Assembly: GCA_017536545.1 (NCBI GenBank)
Contig: JAFXHF010000022.1
Location: 1 to 41,826 of the forward strand
Length of the DNA: 41,826 nt
Reading direction: 5' to 3'
Source of the DNA: a bacterium
GTDB lineage: Bacteria > Cyanobacteriota > Vampirovibrionia > Gastranaerophilales > Gastranaerophilaceae
Below, piece by piece: positions 15,630 through 23,405 of this stretch. How positions within the stretch are numbered: position 1 is the first letter of the stretch; each line of letters starts with the position of its first letter. Below the pieces are notes generated by a model. That model was not told the origin of the DNA and ran no database searches. It was given only the letters and a program-made list of their open reading frames with translations. The translations under genes were made by a program, and so were the position numbers.

Positions 15630-16525
15630 TGTCAGATAAACATCACAAAAAACATCGCCATGAAGAAGAACATCACGATGAATTTACATCTGTGAAACAT
15701 ACTGTTAAGCGAAAAAGAACAGAAAGAAAACTTAGAAAAAAACGTAAAAAGGTTAATCATTTAAAAACTTTTTTATCTTCTATATTGCTTATTATTTTAA
15801 TTCTTCTTGGGTATGAACTTTGCACCCTTCCTCAATGGAACCTGCCACAAGATGCTTTTTCTAACGTAAACTCAGAAAGAGTAGAAATTATCAATAATAG
15901 GATTTTACCAACATATGTTATTCAAAACGAATTGAAAGATGTTGAAGTTTCAAAATTACCAATTTTCTTAACAAGTGTAACTCCAATAAAAAAAGAGCTT
16001 TACGAAAATCCTGTAATCAAAAAAGTTTATGTAAGACGTTACGGATTTCCTGCAAGAGTACAGATTATTATTAGAGAAAGAACTCCTATTGCAATAATTA
16101 AAAATGATATCAATGCAAAACAACCACTTGCATTCTATACTTCTGACGGATTTCTTGTAACTCATAAACGTTATATGAATATTTCACATTACGAAACAAA
16201 TTTATTAAAAATTATCACATCCTCTAAAAATATTCACAAAGATATCCCATTTGAAAAATACCAAGAAATTGAGAAAATTGTTCAATCCGTTGAAACATAT
16301 TCAAATGAAAAAGTTGAATATATTGATTTGAGAAAACCTAATGATGTATATGTAAAAATTCAAACAACAAGTATCAGACTTGGCGTTTTAGATAATACGG
16401 TATTCGAGAGAATAAAAAGAATATACACAATTCTTCCTCAAATTACCGAAGTGAATAATAAAATCAAGTATATTGATTTAAGCTGGGATAGAGTAAACTA
16501 TTTAAAATTACAAAAATCTAAATAA
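15629..16525 (+). CDS. ftsQ: Cell division protein FtsQ/DivIB
   Basis: FtsQ is a single-pass inner-membrane protein that links early and late divisome parts. The 298-aa protein has a very His/Lys/Arg-rich cytoplasmic N-terminus (residues 1-45, with KHHKKHRHEEEHH), a membrane span at about 46-66 and a periplasmic POTRA-like domain with the pattern NPVIKKVYVRRYGFPARVQI followed by RERTPIA. Position after murC-murB-ddl agrees with the classic division and cell wall cluster. It is coupled to ddl by TAATG and has only one base before the next ATG. The N-terminal His cluster is unusual and could bind metal or simply be charged (inference). Confidence 0.93.
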   Translation: MSDKHHKKHRHEEEHHDEFTSVKHTVKRKRTERKLRKKRKKVNHLKTFLSSILLIILILLGYELCTLPQWNLPQDAFSNVNSERVEIINNRILPTYVIQNELKDVEVSKLPIFLTSVTPIKKELYENPVIKKVYVRRYGFPARVQIIIRERTPIAIIKNDINAKQPLAFYTSDGFLVTHKRYMNISHYETNLLKIITSSKNIHKDIPFEKYQEIEKIVQSVETYSNEKVEYIDLRKPNDVYVKIQTTSIRLGVLDNTVFERIKRIYTILPQITEVNNKIKYIDLSWDRVNYLKLQKSK

Positions 16526-16526
16526 T

Positions 16527-17408
16527 ATGAATTTTAATGAAAAATACAACAAAATAAAAAGTCTTGCAAAAGATGAAATAAAAACAATTGAAGAAAATAT
16601 GGTTCAACAAATTCAAACACGAGAACCATTAAAATCTTCTCTTGTTAAGTTTCTAACATCCCCAGCTAAAAGAATTCGCCCACTTTTAGCAATTTTGTAT
16701 ACAAAAGCATTAGGTGAAGAGCTTAATAATAACCAAATCGAACATTTAACGGTTATTGAAATGGTTCACAATGCCTCTTTAATTCACGATGACATTATTG
16801 ATGAAAGCAAAGTTCGTCGTGGACAGGATACAATAAACGCAAATTTTGACAATAAATTAGCAGTAATTTCTGGAGACTACATTTTATCCCTTTCGATGGA
16901 AAAATTGGCAACTATCGGCAATTCTGAAATTATCAAAGACTTTTCTCAAACAATTCGAAAAATGTGTATCGGTGAAATCAATCAGAATTTCGATAGGTTC
17001 AAAATTGGGACAATCGAAGATTATATTGAAAAAAACAAAAATAAAACAGCACATCTTTTTGAAATTGCACTAACAGGATGTGCAAAACTAAGTAATCAAC
17101 AACACAATCTAAAAGAGGTTAGTGAACTTGGGCTAAATATTGGAATAGCGTTCCAAATTCGTGATGATTTAATCAATATGATAAGCTCAGACACATCAAA
17201 ACCAACAAATAACGATTATCAAGACGGCATTTATACCGCTCCCGTAATCCTTGGTAATAAGTCTGATAACTATACCTCAGGTATTGAAAAAACGAAAATT
17301 TTATTGAATAATTATTTACAAAGTGCAAAAGAACAAGTTACAAAGTTACCTGATAATGAATACAAAGAAGCACTAGAAGAGTTTTTGGAGCTATTAAATA
17401 ATGTTTAG
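16527..17408 (+). CDS. Polyprenyl diphosphate synthase (trans-isoprenyl chain elongation)
   Basis: It condenses isopentenyl diphosphate with an allylic diphosphate to make a longer all-trans chain. The 293-aa protein has the first Asp-rich motif HDDIIDES and a second FQIRDDLINM, which is DDxxN rather than DDxxD. Eukaryotic GGPP synthases use a similar DDYxN. The usual GK of the downstream DxxEGKxTLP block is replaced (DYQDGIYTAPV). Both catalytic Asp pairs remain, so it is probably active. Chain length is uncertain: a quinone side-chain or a C20-C35 product is possible. It is embedded between ftsQ and lepB and overlaps lepB by 8 bp. Confidence 0.9.
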   Translation: MNFNEKYNKIKSLAKDEIKTIEENMVQQIQTREPLKSSLVKFLTSPAKRIRPLLAILYTKALGEELNNNQIEHLTVIEMVHNASLIHDDIIDESKVRRGQDTINANFDNKLAVISGDYILSLSMEKLATIGNSEIIKDFSQTIRKMCIGEINQNFDRFKIGTIEDYIEKNKNKTAHLFEIALTGCAKLSNQQHNLKEVSELGLNIGIAFQIRDDLINMISSDTSKPTNNDYQDGIYTAPVILGNKSDNYTSGIEKTKILLNNYLQSAKEQVTKLPDNEYKEALEEFLELLNNV

Positions 17409-18192
17409 AATAAGAAAAAATTGGGAAGACTTCAAATCAAGATTAAAAGAAAAACAGAACGCAGCTTGGATGAATTTCAAATCTAAGTTACCTGAAAATG
17501 CCCAAAACTCTTTAGATAAATTTGAAGATTGGTATAGAGGCTACAAAGAAACTGCCCTTTGCGAAATTATTGAAACTGTTGTTTTTGTACTTGTAATGGT
17601 AATTATTATAAGATTTTATGTTGGCGAAATTCGTTGGATTCCTTCTGGTTCAATGAAACCAACTCTTGTAGAAGGTGATAGAATTATCGTTGAAAGATAC
17701 TCAAGATTTTTCACAACACCAAAACGTGGTGATATTATGGTATTTTACCCACCATCAACACAATTATCAAGAAAACCTCTTCCACTTTTAGCAAGACTTA
17801 CAGGTATCAAATGCAAAGATGTTGCTTATATCAAACGTGTAATTGGTCTGCCTGGAGATACTCTAGAGATTAAATTTAATAAAGATAATTCCGCATACGT
17901 TTATATCAACGGTGAAAAATATGAAGAAGCTTACATAAAAAGTATTTATGAATTTTCACCTTGCAAAAAAGATGAAAATACATACACCCTTGCTACAGGA
18001 ACCCTTGCAAATTGTGGGCCAATCACTATTCCTGAAGATAATTATTTTATGATGGGCGATAACCGTGGATATTCACTAGATAGCCGTTATTGGGGCACAA
18101 TAACAAGCGATCGTTTTGTAGGTCGAGCTGTTGCAGTCTTTTGGCCAATCAAAAGAATGCAATCACTTCCACGCTTAGAAGATAAAAATTAA
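17401..18192 (+). CDS. lepB: Signal peptidase I
   Basis: LepB removes Sec signal peptides at the outer face of the inner membrane. The 263-aa protein has a 50-residue basic cytoplasmic extension, one membrane span (about 54-73), the catalytic Ser in IPSGSMKPTL (Ser84), the catalytic Lys in YIKRVIGLPGD (Lys145) and the MGDNRGYSLDSRYWG box. It has one N-terminal span, as in Gram-positive and cyanobacterial enzymes, not the two of E. coli. It is the last gene of the envelope operon. Its stop overlaps the convergent stop of the 127-aa gene. Confidence 0.97.
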   Translation: MFRIRKNWEDFKSRLKEKQNAAWMNFKSKLPENAQNSLDKFEDWYRGYKETALCEIIETVVFVLVMVIIIRFYVGEIRWIPSGSMKPTLVEGDRIIVERYSRFFTTPKRGDIMVFYPPSTQLSRKPLPLLARLTGIKCKDVAYIKRVIGLPGDTLEIKFNKDNSAYVYINGEKYEEAYIKSIYEFSPCKKDENTYTLATGTLANCGPITIPEDNYFMMGDNRGYSLDSRYWGTITSDRFVGRAVAVFWPIKRMQSLPRLEDKN

Positions 18193-18572
18193 AGCATATG
18201 ATAATATTTCATATAATCTGCCATAATAACTGAACTTGTACCATTGGCAAGATTAGCTTTAACAACGTGTTCTTTATCCTGAGCTGTAATATTATTTACT
18301 TTTTGAGTTTCATCGTTTTTAGGATTTTGCTCTTGATGTTGCTGTGCAGCCTGAGTTTCTTCAATAAATTGAGCAATTTTTTCCATAACTTGAGAATGTA
18401 GTTTTACATCTCCATTGAAAGTACCTGTTGACTGAATTCCTGCAGCATCTAAATCCTCTAGGATTTGTTCCCATTGGTTGTAATTAGTGATACTCGTTCC
18501 TTGAGCTTGTGCAGCAGCCTGTGCCTTGCGAAGCTCATCAATCGATTTAATTTCTTCTACATTATCAGCCAT
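18189..18572 (-). CDS. Small Ala/Gln-rich protein, unknown function (member of the shared-operator gene set)
   Basis: The 127-aa acidic soluble protein has no signal peptide or membrane span. It is helical and Gln/Ala-rich (ELRKAQAAAQAQGT, TQAAQQHQEQN) with a C-terminal Tyr/Met-rich end. AAGGAG at 18579-18584 precedes the ATG. No family is recognised. Its promoter region shares an upstream palindrome and a TACGAGAG -10-like element with the 170-aa gene at 38866, which suggests a common regulon. It converges on lepB with overlapping stop codons and no terminator between them. Confidence 0.8.
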   Translation of the reverse strand: MADNVEEIKSIDELRKAQAAAQAQGTSITNYNQWEQILEDLDAAGIQSTGTFNGDVKLHSQVMEKIAQFIEETQAAQQHQEQNPKNDETQKVNNITAQDKEHVVKANLANGTSSVIMADYMKYYHML

Positions 18573-18590
18573 AGTACTCTCCTTGTTAAT

Positions 18591-18618
18591 CTCTCGTATA
18601 AATATAAAAAGATTTTTA
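18591..18618 (-). promoter_or_regulatory. Sigma-28-like variant promoter of the 127-aa gene
   Basis: On the minus strand TAAA (18615-18618), a 16-bp spacer and TACGAGAG (18591-18598). CG falls at the same place as in GCCGATAA. The predicted start of transcription is close to the Shine-Dalgarno, so the leader would be very short. Confidence 0.4.
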
Positions 18619-18646
18619 TTGCTTAGATTTCAGAAAACCTCATTTT

Positions 18647-18663
18647 TGTAACATGTTTTTACA
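18647..18663. promoter_or_regulatory. Putative operator A (TGTAACA-TGT-TTTTACA)
   Basis: A 17-bp imperfect palindrome (6 of 7 arm positions agree with TGTAACA/TGTTACA) located 48 bp upstream of the -10-like element of the 127-aa gene, next to the 3' end of ispD. Confidence 0.5.
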
Positions 18664-18664
18664 T

Positions 18665-19318
18665 TTATTCATTCAAGTATATTTTTACCAGAGCTAAATC
18701 CGATTTTGTTGTAACCTTTATATTGCGATAATCACCTTCTACAATATAAACGTCTTTCCCAAATTCTTCCACCATGCCTGCATCATCAGTAAAGTTTAAT
18801 CCTTTGTATTTTTCATGAACCTCTTTTATCAGGCTATATTCAAATGCTTGTGGAGTTTGAGTATTATAAAGCTGGATTCTATCAATTGTTGTAATAATTT
18901 TGCCATTTTCATCAACTTTTTTTATTGTATCTACAGTTTTTGTCATAACAGATACGGCTTTTTTCTCTACAACTTCATCCATAGTTTTTTTAATGATTTC
19001 TGAAGTAATCATCGGTCTTGCACCATCATGAATTAAAACATAATCACAATCCACAGCCTGCAAACCATTATAAACCGATTCCTGACGAGTAGTGCCACCT
19101 TCTATAATTCTTACATTTTTATAATCAGCAAAAATATCACTTAAAATAGATATAATAGATACATTTGCACAAATTACAATATCTTCAACACCAGCATTTG
19201 TAAATGCATCAACGGTATATTTAATAATTTCTTTTCCGTAGATTTTTTCTAGCAGTTTGTTTGTATTACCAAACCTTGAAGATGTTCCACCTGCAGTAAT
19301 TATTGCACTAAATTTCAT
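18665..19318 (-). CDS. ispD: 2-C-methyl-D-erythritol 4-phosphate cytidylyltransferase
   Basis: IspD joins CTP and MEP to give CDP-methylerythritol in the non-mevalonate isoprenoid pathway. The 217-aa protein has the glycine-rich CTP loop ITAGGTSSRFG followed by a Lys (NKLLE), LIHDGARP, the NTQTPQAF motif, TDDAGMVE and GDYRNIKVTT. The ATG at 19316-19318 follows GAGGGG and begins MKFSAIITAGG. It overlaps thiL by 11 bp, so the two are coupled. The isoprenoid precursor would feed the polyprenyl synthase encoded 1.3 kb away on the other strand. Confidence 0.96.
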   Translation of the reverse strand: MKFSAIITAGGTSSRFGNTNKLLEKIYGKEIIKYTVDAFTNAGVEDIVICANVSIISILSDIFADYKNVRIIEGGTTRQESVYNGLQAVDCDYVLIHDGARPMITSEIIKKTMDEVVEKKAVSVMTKTVDTIKKVDENGKIITTIDRIQLYNTQTPQAFEYSLIKEVHEKYKGLNFTDDAGMVEEFGKDVYIVEGDYRNIKVTTKSDLALVKIYLNE

Positions 19319-20231
19319 CTTTCCCCTCAAAATGGTTATAAATTTTATTTTCTACATCTTCTTTTGAATAGTGGGTAACATTTTGACCAAATCTTAAATC
19401 AACACCTAAGCCTTTTTTTACTTCGCCAATTTCAACACCACCACATTCAAGGTCTTTTGGAACAACTGCAACAATACCATAATCCTCACCACCAAACAGA
19501 ACCAAATCTTGAATATCTTCAAAATTTACAAGGTGATAATCATACGGAATTTTATCAAAATAAACTTCTAATAAAACAGCACTTTCATTGGCAATTGTTG
19601 ATAATGCATCCATCAACCCGTCTGATGTATCCATCATTGCGTAATCAACCTGAATATTTTTGCCAATATTTTTACCAAATTCAACCTGTGCCATAGGCTC
19701 TAAGTGTGCTTTTGTAAAATTATTTTCTGCATTGTTACCTGCTAAAAGTTGTCTTAAACCTGCAGCACTAGAACCATGTAAACCAGCAACAACAACTTTA
19801 TATCCAACTTTTGCGTTTTTGCGAGAGGCGATTTTTCTGTATTCAGTTGCCCCAATTGCACTCACTGAGACATAAACTTTGTCAGCTCCTGTGATATCTC
19901 CACCAACAATTTTAATCTCACCACCACAAGCTTGTTGAGCTCCTTTATAAAACTCATCAATAAAATTCTCATCAATATTTGACGGCAAAGAAAGTGCTAT
20001 GGTCAAATATTTAGGATTTGCCCCACTTGAGGCAATGTCTGAAAGGTTCACCATCACAGACTTATAACCCAATTGATATGGAGTCATATAATCAAGTGAA
20101 AAATGCACCCCTTCTACCAAACTATCTTGTGTAACAACTATGCCTAAATCAGGCAAATACGCACAATCATCCCCAATATAATTGGAATTTAACATATTTT
20201 TTATTTTAGATATAAATTCTTTTTCCCTCAT
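19308..20231 (-). CDS. thiL: Thiamine-monophosphate kinase
   Basis: ThiL phosphorylates thiamine phosphate to the active cofactor thiamine diphosphate. The 307-aa protein fits the AIR-synthase-like fold with NYIGDDCAYL (metal-binding Asp pair), QDSLVEGVHFSLDY, GYKSVMVNLSDIASSGA, GGDITGAD, MDTSDGLMDAL and LFGGEDYG. Its ATG lies only 2 bp after the stop of the GGDEF gene, with at most a weak Shine-Dalgarno, so translation probably depends on the upstream gene. The order GGDEF protein-thiL-ispD forms one minus-strand operon. Confidence 0.96.
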   Translation of the reverse strand: MREKEFISKIKNMLNSNYIGDDCAYLPDLGIVVTQDSLVEGVHFSLDYMTPYQLGYKSVMVNLSDIASSGANPKYLTIALSLPSNIDENFIDEFYKGAQQACGGEIKIVGGDITGADKVYVSVSAIGATEYRKIASRKNAKVGYKVVVAGLHGSSAAGLRQLLAGNNAENNFTKAHLEPMAQVEFGKNIGKNIQVDYAMMDTSDGLMDALSTIANESAVLLEVYFDKIPYDYHLVNFEDIQDLVLFGGEDYGIVAVVPKDLECGGVEIGEVKKGLGVDLRFGQNVTHYSKEDVENKIYNHFEGKDEI

Positions 20232-20233
20232 AC

Positions 20234-22141
20234 CTAAACTATATCATGCTCAATCAAGGAAATAAATTCATCAACTAAAGTATTGTTCCATTTTTTACCA
20301 GCATCAGCTTTTACAATTTCTATTGCATCACGAGTCGACAATTTTGAACGATATGGACGTGGTTCAATCAATGCAAAATACTGATCTAAAATCAAAATAA
20401 TTTGAGATGTTAACGGAATTTCTTCTTTAGACATTTTGTTTGGATAACCTGAGCCATCCCAATTTTCGTGGTGATGTTCAATAATCGGTAAAACATCTTG
20501 AACATAAGAAATAGGTTTCAAGATTTCACGAGCAGCAATCACTGGGTGATTTTTAATTGTATCACGTTCATCATCAGTTAATGGAGTTGCTTTTTGCAAC
20601 AACTCATCTGGCAACATCAAGTTACCAATATCATATAGTAATACCGCAACTCTTAAATTATCAATCTCTTCTTTTGGTAAATCAAATCTCTTAGCCAAGC
20701 TAACAGCCATTAGAACCTTATTTTTTGTAACCCCTGGTGTATGAACTGGATTATAAAGTTTTGTCAGCATATCTGCTACTGAATAAAGTGTTTCTTTTGT
20801 ACGTTCATCTTTATTAGCTGGAGCTTTTAGTTTTAAACATAATTCTTTCGATAAATGTTTCGCTTTTGGAATACGATTTTTTGATAAAATATCTAAGAAT
20901 GTATTAATTGCAACTTCTTGCCAATAACCTTCAGAAACAGGCTGAGCGATAGTTACACGGTTTCGACCTTCACGTTTTGAAGTATACATAGCTTGATCTG
21001 TCAATTCTAACAATTCATCAACATTTTCACTATGTTCAAAATATGTCGCAACACCTAAACTTCCTGTAATTTTGCCAATAGTATCTAACTCCAATGATTC
21101 TATTGACTTACGAATTCTCTCTGCGGCTACCATAGCACCTTCAGAATTGATACCAGGAAGCAACACATTGAATTCTTCTCCGCCAATACGTGCCGCAACG
21201 TCGACAGAACGAGCATTTGCTTTCAAAACATCCGCAACCGCTTTTATCGCAATATCCCCAAAGTTGTGTCCGTGCGTATCATTAATCTTTTTAAGGAAAT
21301 CCAAATCGATACCCACAACAGAAAACGGTTGTTTTTGACGTTTTGCACGTTGAACTTCTTTGTTTAATGACTCTTCAAAATATCTTCTATTATAAAGCCC
21401 TGTCAATGAATCTGTTACAGCTTGTTCTCTAACTGCTTGGAACAAATCCGCAATTGTGATTGCCATTTCAATCTGCTTTGCAAATAATCCTAAAAAGTCC
21501 ATTTCTGCACTTGCTAACTCTTCTCTGGCAGAAAATACGCAGAACCAACCAAACTCTTTTTTCTGTGCAATAAGTGGAATTACAATAATCGAGCGTACTG
21601 GTTGATTTGAATTTACTTTATCTATGACCTCTTTTGGGACATCAGGCAAAATACCAGCTAATGATATATCAATTGAAGTAGACTGAATAATAGTTCTTTG
21701 TCGCATTGAATCTGCATAAATACTATCTTTAGAATAGTTTAAACGACGTGTTTGAATTCCTGGACCACCGATAATGTTATTCAATCTATCAATTAAATTA
21801 TCATTCGATTGTGCAATAATTCTAAGAAATTCGCCCTCTTCATCTTCATATTTTCTAATAATAGCACAGTGCATATAACCTAATTCGCCCTGAGTACTAT
21901 TAACAATTGCCTCCAAAACATTTTCTAATGGTGTTGAAGAATTCATCATATCCCAGATATGCTGAAGGGTAAACATTCGCTTATTTGCATCATTTAACTC
22001 TTCAGTACGCTCAGCAATTTCTTTTTCCAGCTCAATATTGCGTTCATATATTTCTAAATAATCACGCTTTTCATGATAAATATTGCTTTCAACTTCAGAG
22101 ACCTTTCTGGTAATCTCTTTAAACTTATCAAATAAACCCAT
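20234..22141 (-). CDS. GAF-GGDEF diguanylate cyclase with degenerate C-terminal HD-GYP domain
   Basis: It probably makes cyclic di-GMP in response to a signal sensed by its N-terminal part. The 635-aa protein has an N-terminal coiled coil (about 1-60), a GAF-like domain (65-235), and a GGDEF domain starting at TDSLTGLYNRR with an intact active site GGEEF (320-324) and an inhibitory I-site RSVD (311-314) five residues before it. The C-terminal HD-GYP-like domain keeps HHHENWDGSGYP (556-567), but the HD pair reads YD (LLYDIGN, 502-507) and the earlier GHS-type His context is altered, so phosphodiesterase activity is unlikely. The start at 22141 gives MGLFDKFKEI; an in-frame ATG at 22183 also lies after the predicted transcription start. 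Confidence 0.93.
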   Translation of the reverse strand: MGLFDKFKEITRKVSEVESNIYHEKRDYLEIYERNIELEKEIAERTEELNDANKRMFTLQHIWDMMNSSTPLENVLEAIVNSTQGELGYMHCAIIRKYEDEEGEFLRIIAQSNDNLIDRLNNIIGGPGIQTRRLNYSKDSIYADSMRQRTIIQSTSIDISLAGILPDVPKEVIDKVNSNQPVRSIIVIPLIAQKKEFGWFCVFSAREELASAEMDFLGLFAKQIEMAITIADLFQAVREQAVTDSLTGLYNRRYFEESLNKEVQRAKRQKQPFSVVGIDLDFLKKINDTHGHNFGDIAIKAVADVLKANARSVDVAARIGGEEFNVLLPGINSEGAMVAAERIRKSIESLELDTIGKITGSLGVATYFEHSENVDELLELTDQAMYTSKREGRNRVTIAQPVSEGYWQEVAINTFLDILSKNRIPKAKHLSKELCLKLKAPANKDERTKETLYSVADMLTKLYNPVHTPGVTKNKVLMAVSLAKRFDLPKEEIDNLRVAVLLYDIGNLMLPDELLQKATPLTDDERDTIKNHPVIAAREILKPISYVQDVLPIIEHHHENWDGSGYPNKMSKEEIPLTSQIILILDQYFALIEPRPYRSKLSTRDAIEIVKADAGKKWNNTLVDEFISLIEHDIV

Positions 22142-22211
22142 TAACGACCTTTTTCTTTTCAGAGCTATGAAATTTCCGTACACTATCTATATTTATCGAC
22201 AGCAACAACCC

Positions 22212-22240
22212 ATTATAACACGTAATTACAACAATTTCAA
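22212..22240 (-). promoter_or_regulatory. Sigma-70 promoter of the GGDEF-thiL-ispD operon
   Basis: TTGAAA (22235-22240), a 17-bp spacer and a perfect TATAAT (22212-22217) on the minus strand. The -35 overlaps the last codons of the heptosyltransferase gene. The predicted start of transcription is near 22205, about 64 nt before the chosen start codon. Confidence 0.75.
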
Positions 22241-23329
22241 GCCCTGAACTACTTTTACAACATCATTTGGACAAGGAAAATCCATACAGATATTTCTATT
22301 TTTACGTCTTGGACATTTTCTTCTAAAACAAGGCTGACAACCTAAGCCTTCACCACCTACTGCGATGTACTTTTTCTTATCGCCATATGGTGCTAAAAGA
22401 CCTTTAGGCGTACAAGTGAAAATTGTTACAACAGCAGGATTTCCTGATGCCCAAGCAAGATGAGCACTTCCACTATCAGGAGCCAAAACTACTCTTGCCC
22501 TTGAAAACACTTCAACCAAATCCATTAAATCTGTTTTCCCAGCAAGACTAATATGTTTTCCATTTCTAATATAATCAATTAATTCCTTATCATTAGGACC
22601 ACCTGTAAAGACAATATTGTAATCATCTTCAATTTCATTTACAACATTACGCCAATAATCTTTATTCCAATGTTTAGCAACCCAAGTTGTTGCAGGTGCA
22701 ATAACTGCAAGAGGTTTTGACTTATCAACATCTGCTAATAAATTATCGATTTTTTTCACAACCATTTCACTACGAGGAGGAAGTGAAACTTTGACATCTT
22801 TCGGGAAACAATCCAAATGTGTTGCATATTTTAAGTAATTTAAAACTATTGGATTTTCTTTATCAAAGATTTTTTCAATCCATTCATTGCCCCCTAATAT
22901 TGAACCTTCACGAGCATCTTTTGCCACAATTCTGCGTTTTGCACCACAAAATAATGTCCAAACCATACTCTTTAAAATCATTTGAGAATCAATTGCGATA
23001 TCAAATTTTTCATCACGGAGCTGTTTTATTAAAGCAAAATATTCTTTGAAATTTTCTAATTTTAATCCTCTTTTTCGCCATTTTTGGACAGGAGCTAAAA
23101 TAACCTTATCAACGCAAGGATTACCTTCAACTACTTGAATTCCACGTTCAGATACAAGCCAAGTAACCTCATACCCTGCATCTTTTAATGCATTTGCTAA
23201 TGGAATATTAAAAACCACATCACCTAAGGATGATAATTTTATAAGTAAAACTTTTTTCTTTTCTGTATTTTCTTCATTCTGAACATTTTCAACTGATTCA
23301 GAAATTTCTACTTTTTCCATTTCTTCCAT
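22226..23329 (-). CDS. Glycosyltransferase family 9 (LPS heptosyltransferase-like)
   Basis: Enzymes of this family add heptose to the lipopolysaccharide core at the cytoplasmic face of the inner membrane. The 367-aa protein has an acidic N-terminal extension (residues 1-27), then the GT9 start VLLIKLSSLGDVVFNIP, a second Rossmann half with APATTWVAKHWN, FTGGPNDKELI, and the sugar-nucleotide-binding VLAPDSGSAHLAWASG. A C-terminal Cys cluster (CQPCFRRKCPRRKNR, then C..CP) is typical of this family. The ATG at 23327-23329 follows GGGAGC. Its presence argues for an outer membrane with LPS. The acceptor position is not determinable. Confidence 0.92.
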   Translation of the reverse strand: MEEMEKVEISESVENVQNEENTEKKKVLLIKLSSLGDVVFNIPLANALKDAGYEVTWLVSERGIQVVEGNPCVDKVILAPVQKWRKRGLKLENFKEYFALIKQLRDEKFDIAIDSQMILKSMVWTLFCGAKRRIVAKDAREGSILGGNEWIEKIFDKENPIVLNYLKYATHLDCFPKDVKVSLPPRSEMVVKKIDNLLADVDKSKPLAVIAPATTWVAKHWNKDYWRNVVNEIEDDYNIVFTGGPNDKELIDYIRNGKHISLAGKTDLMDLVEVFSRARVVLAPDSGSAHLAWASGNPAVVTIFTCTPKGLLAPYGDKKKYIAVGGEGLGCQPCFRRKCPRRKNRNICMDFPCPNDVVKVVQGLKLL

Positions 23330-23405
23330 AAAATAGCTCCCGTATCTGACATTTGTAATCAATTATACGTCAATCTAATACGAGAGTCTATATTGTAATA
23401 ATTTA

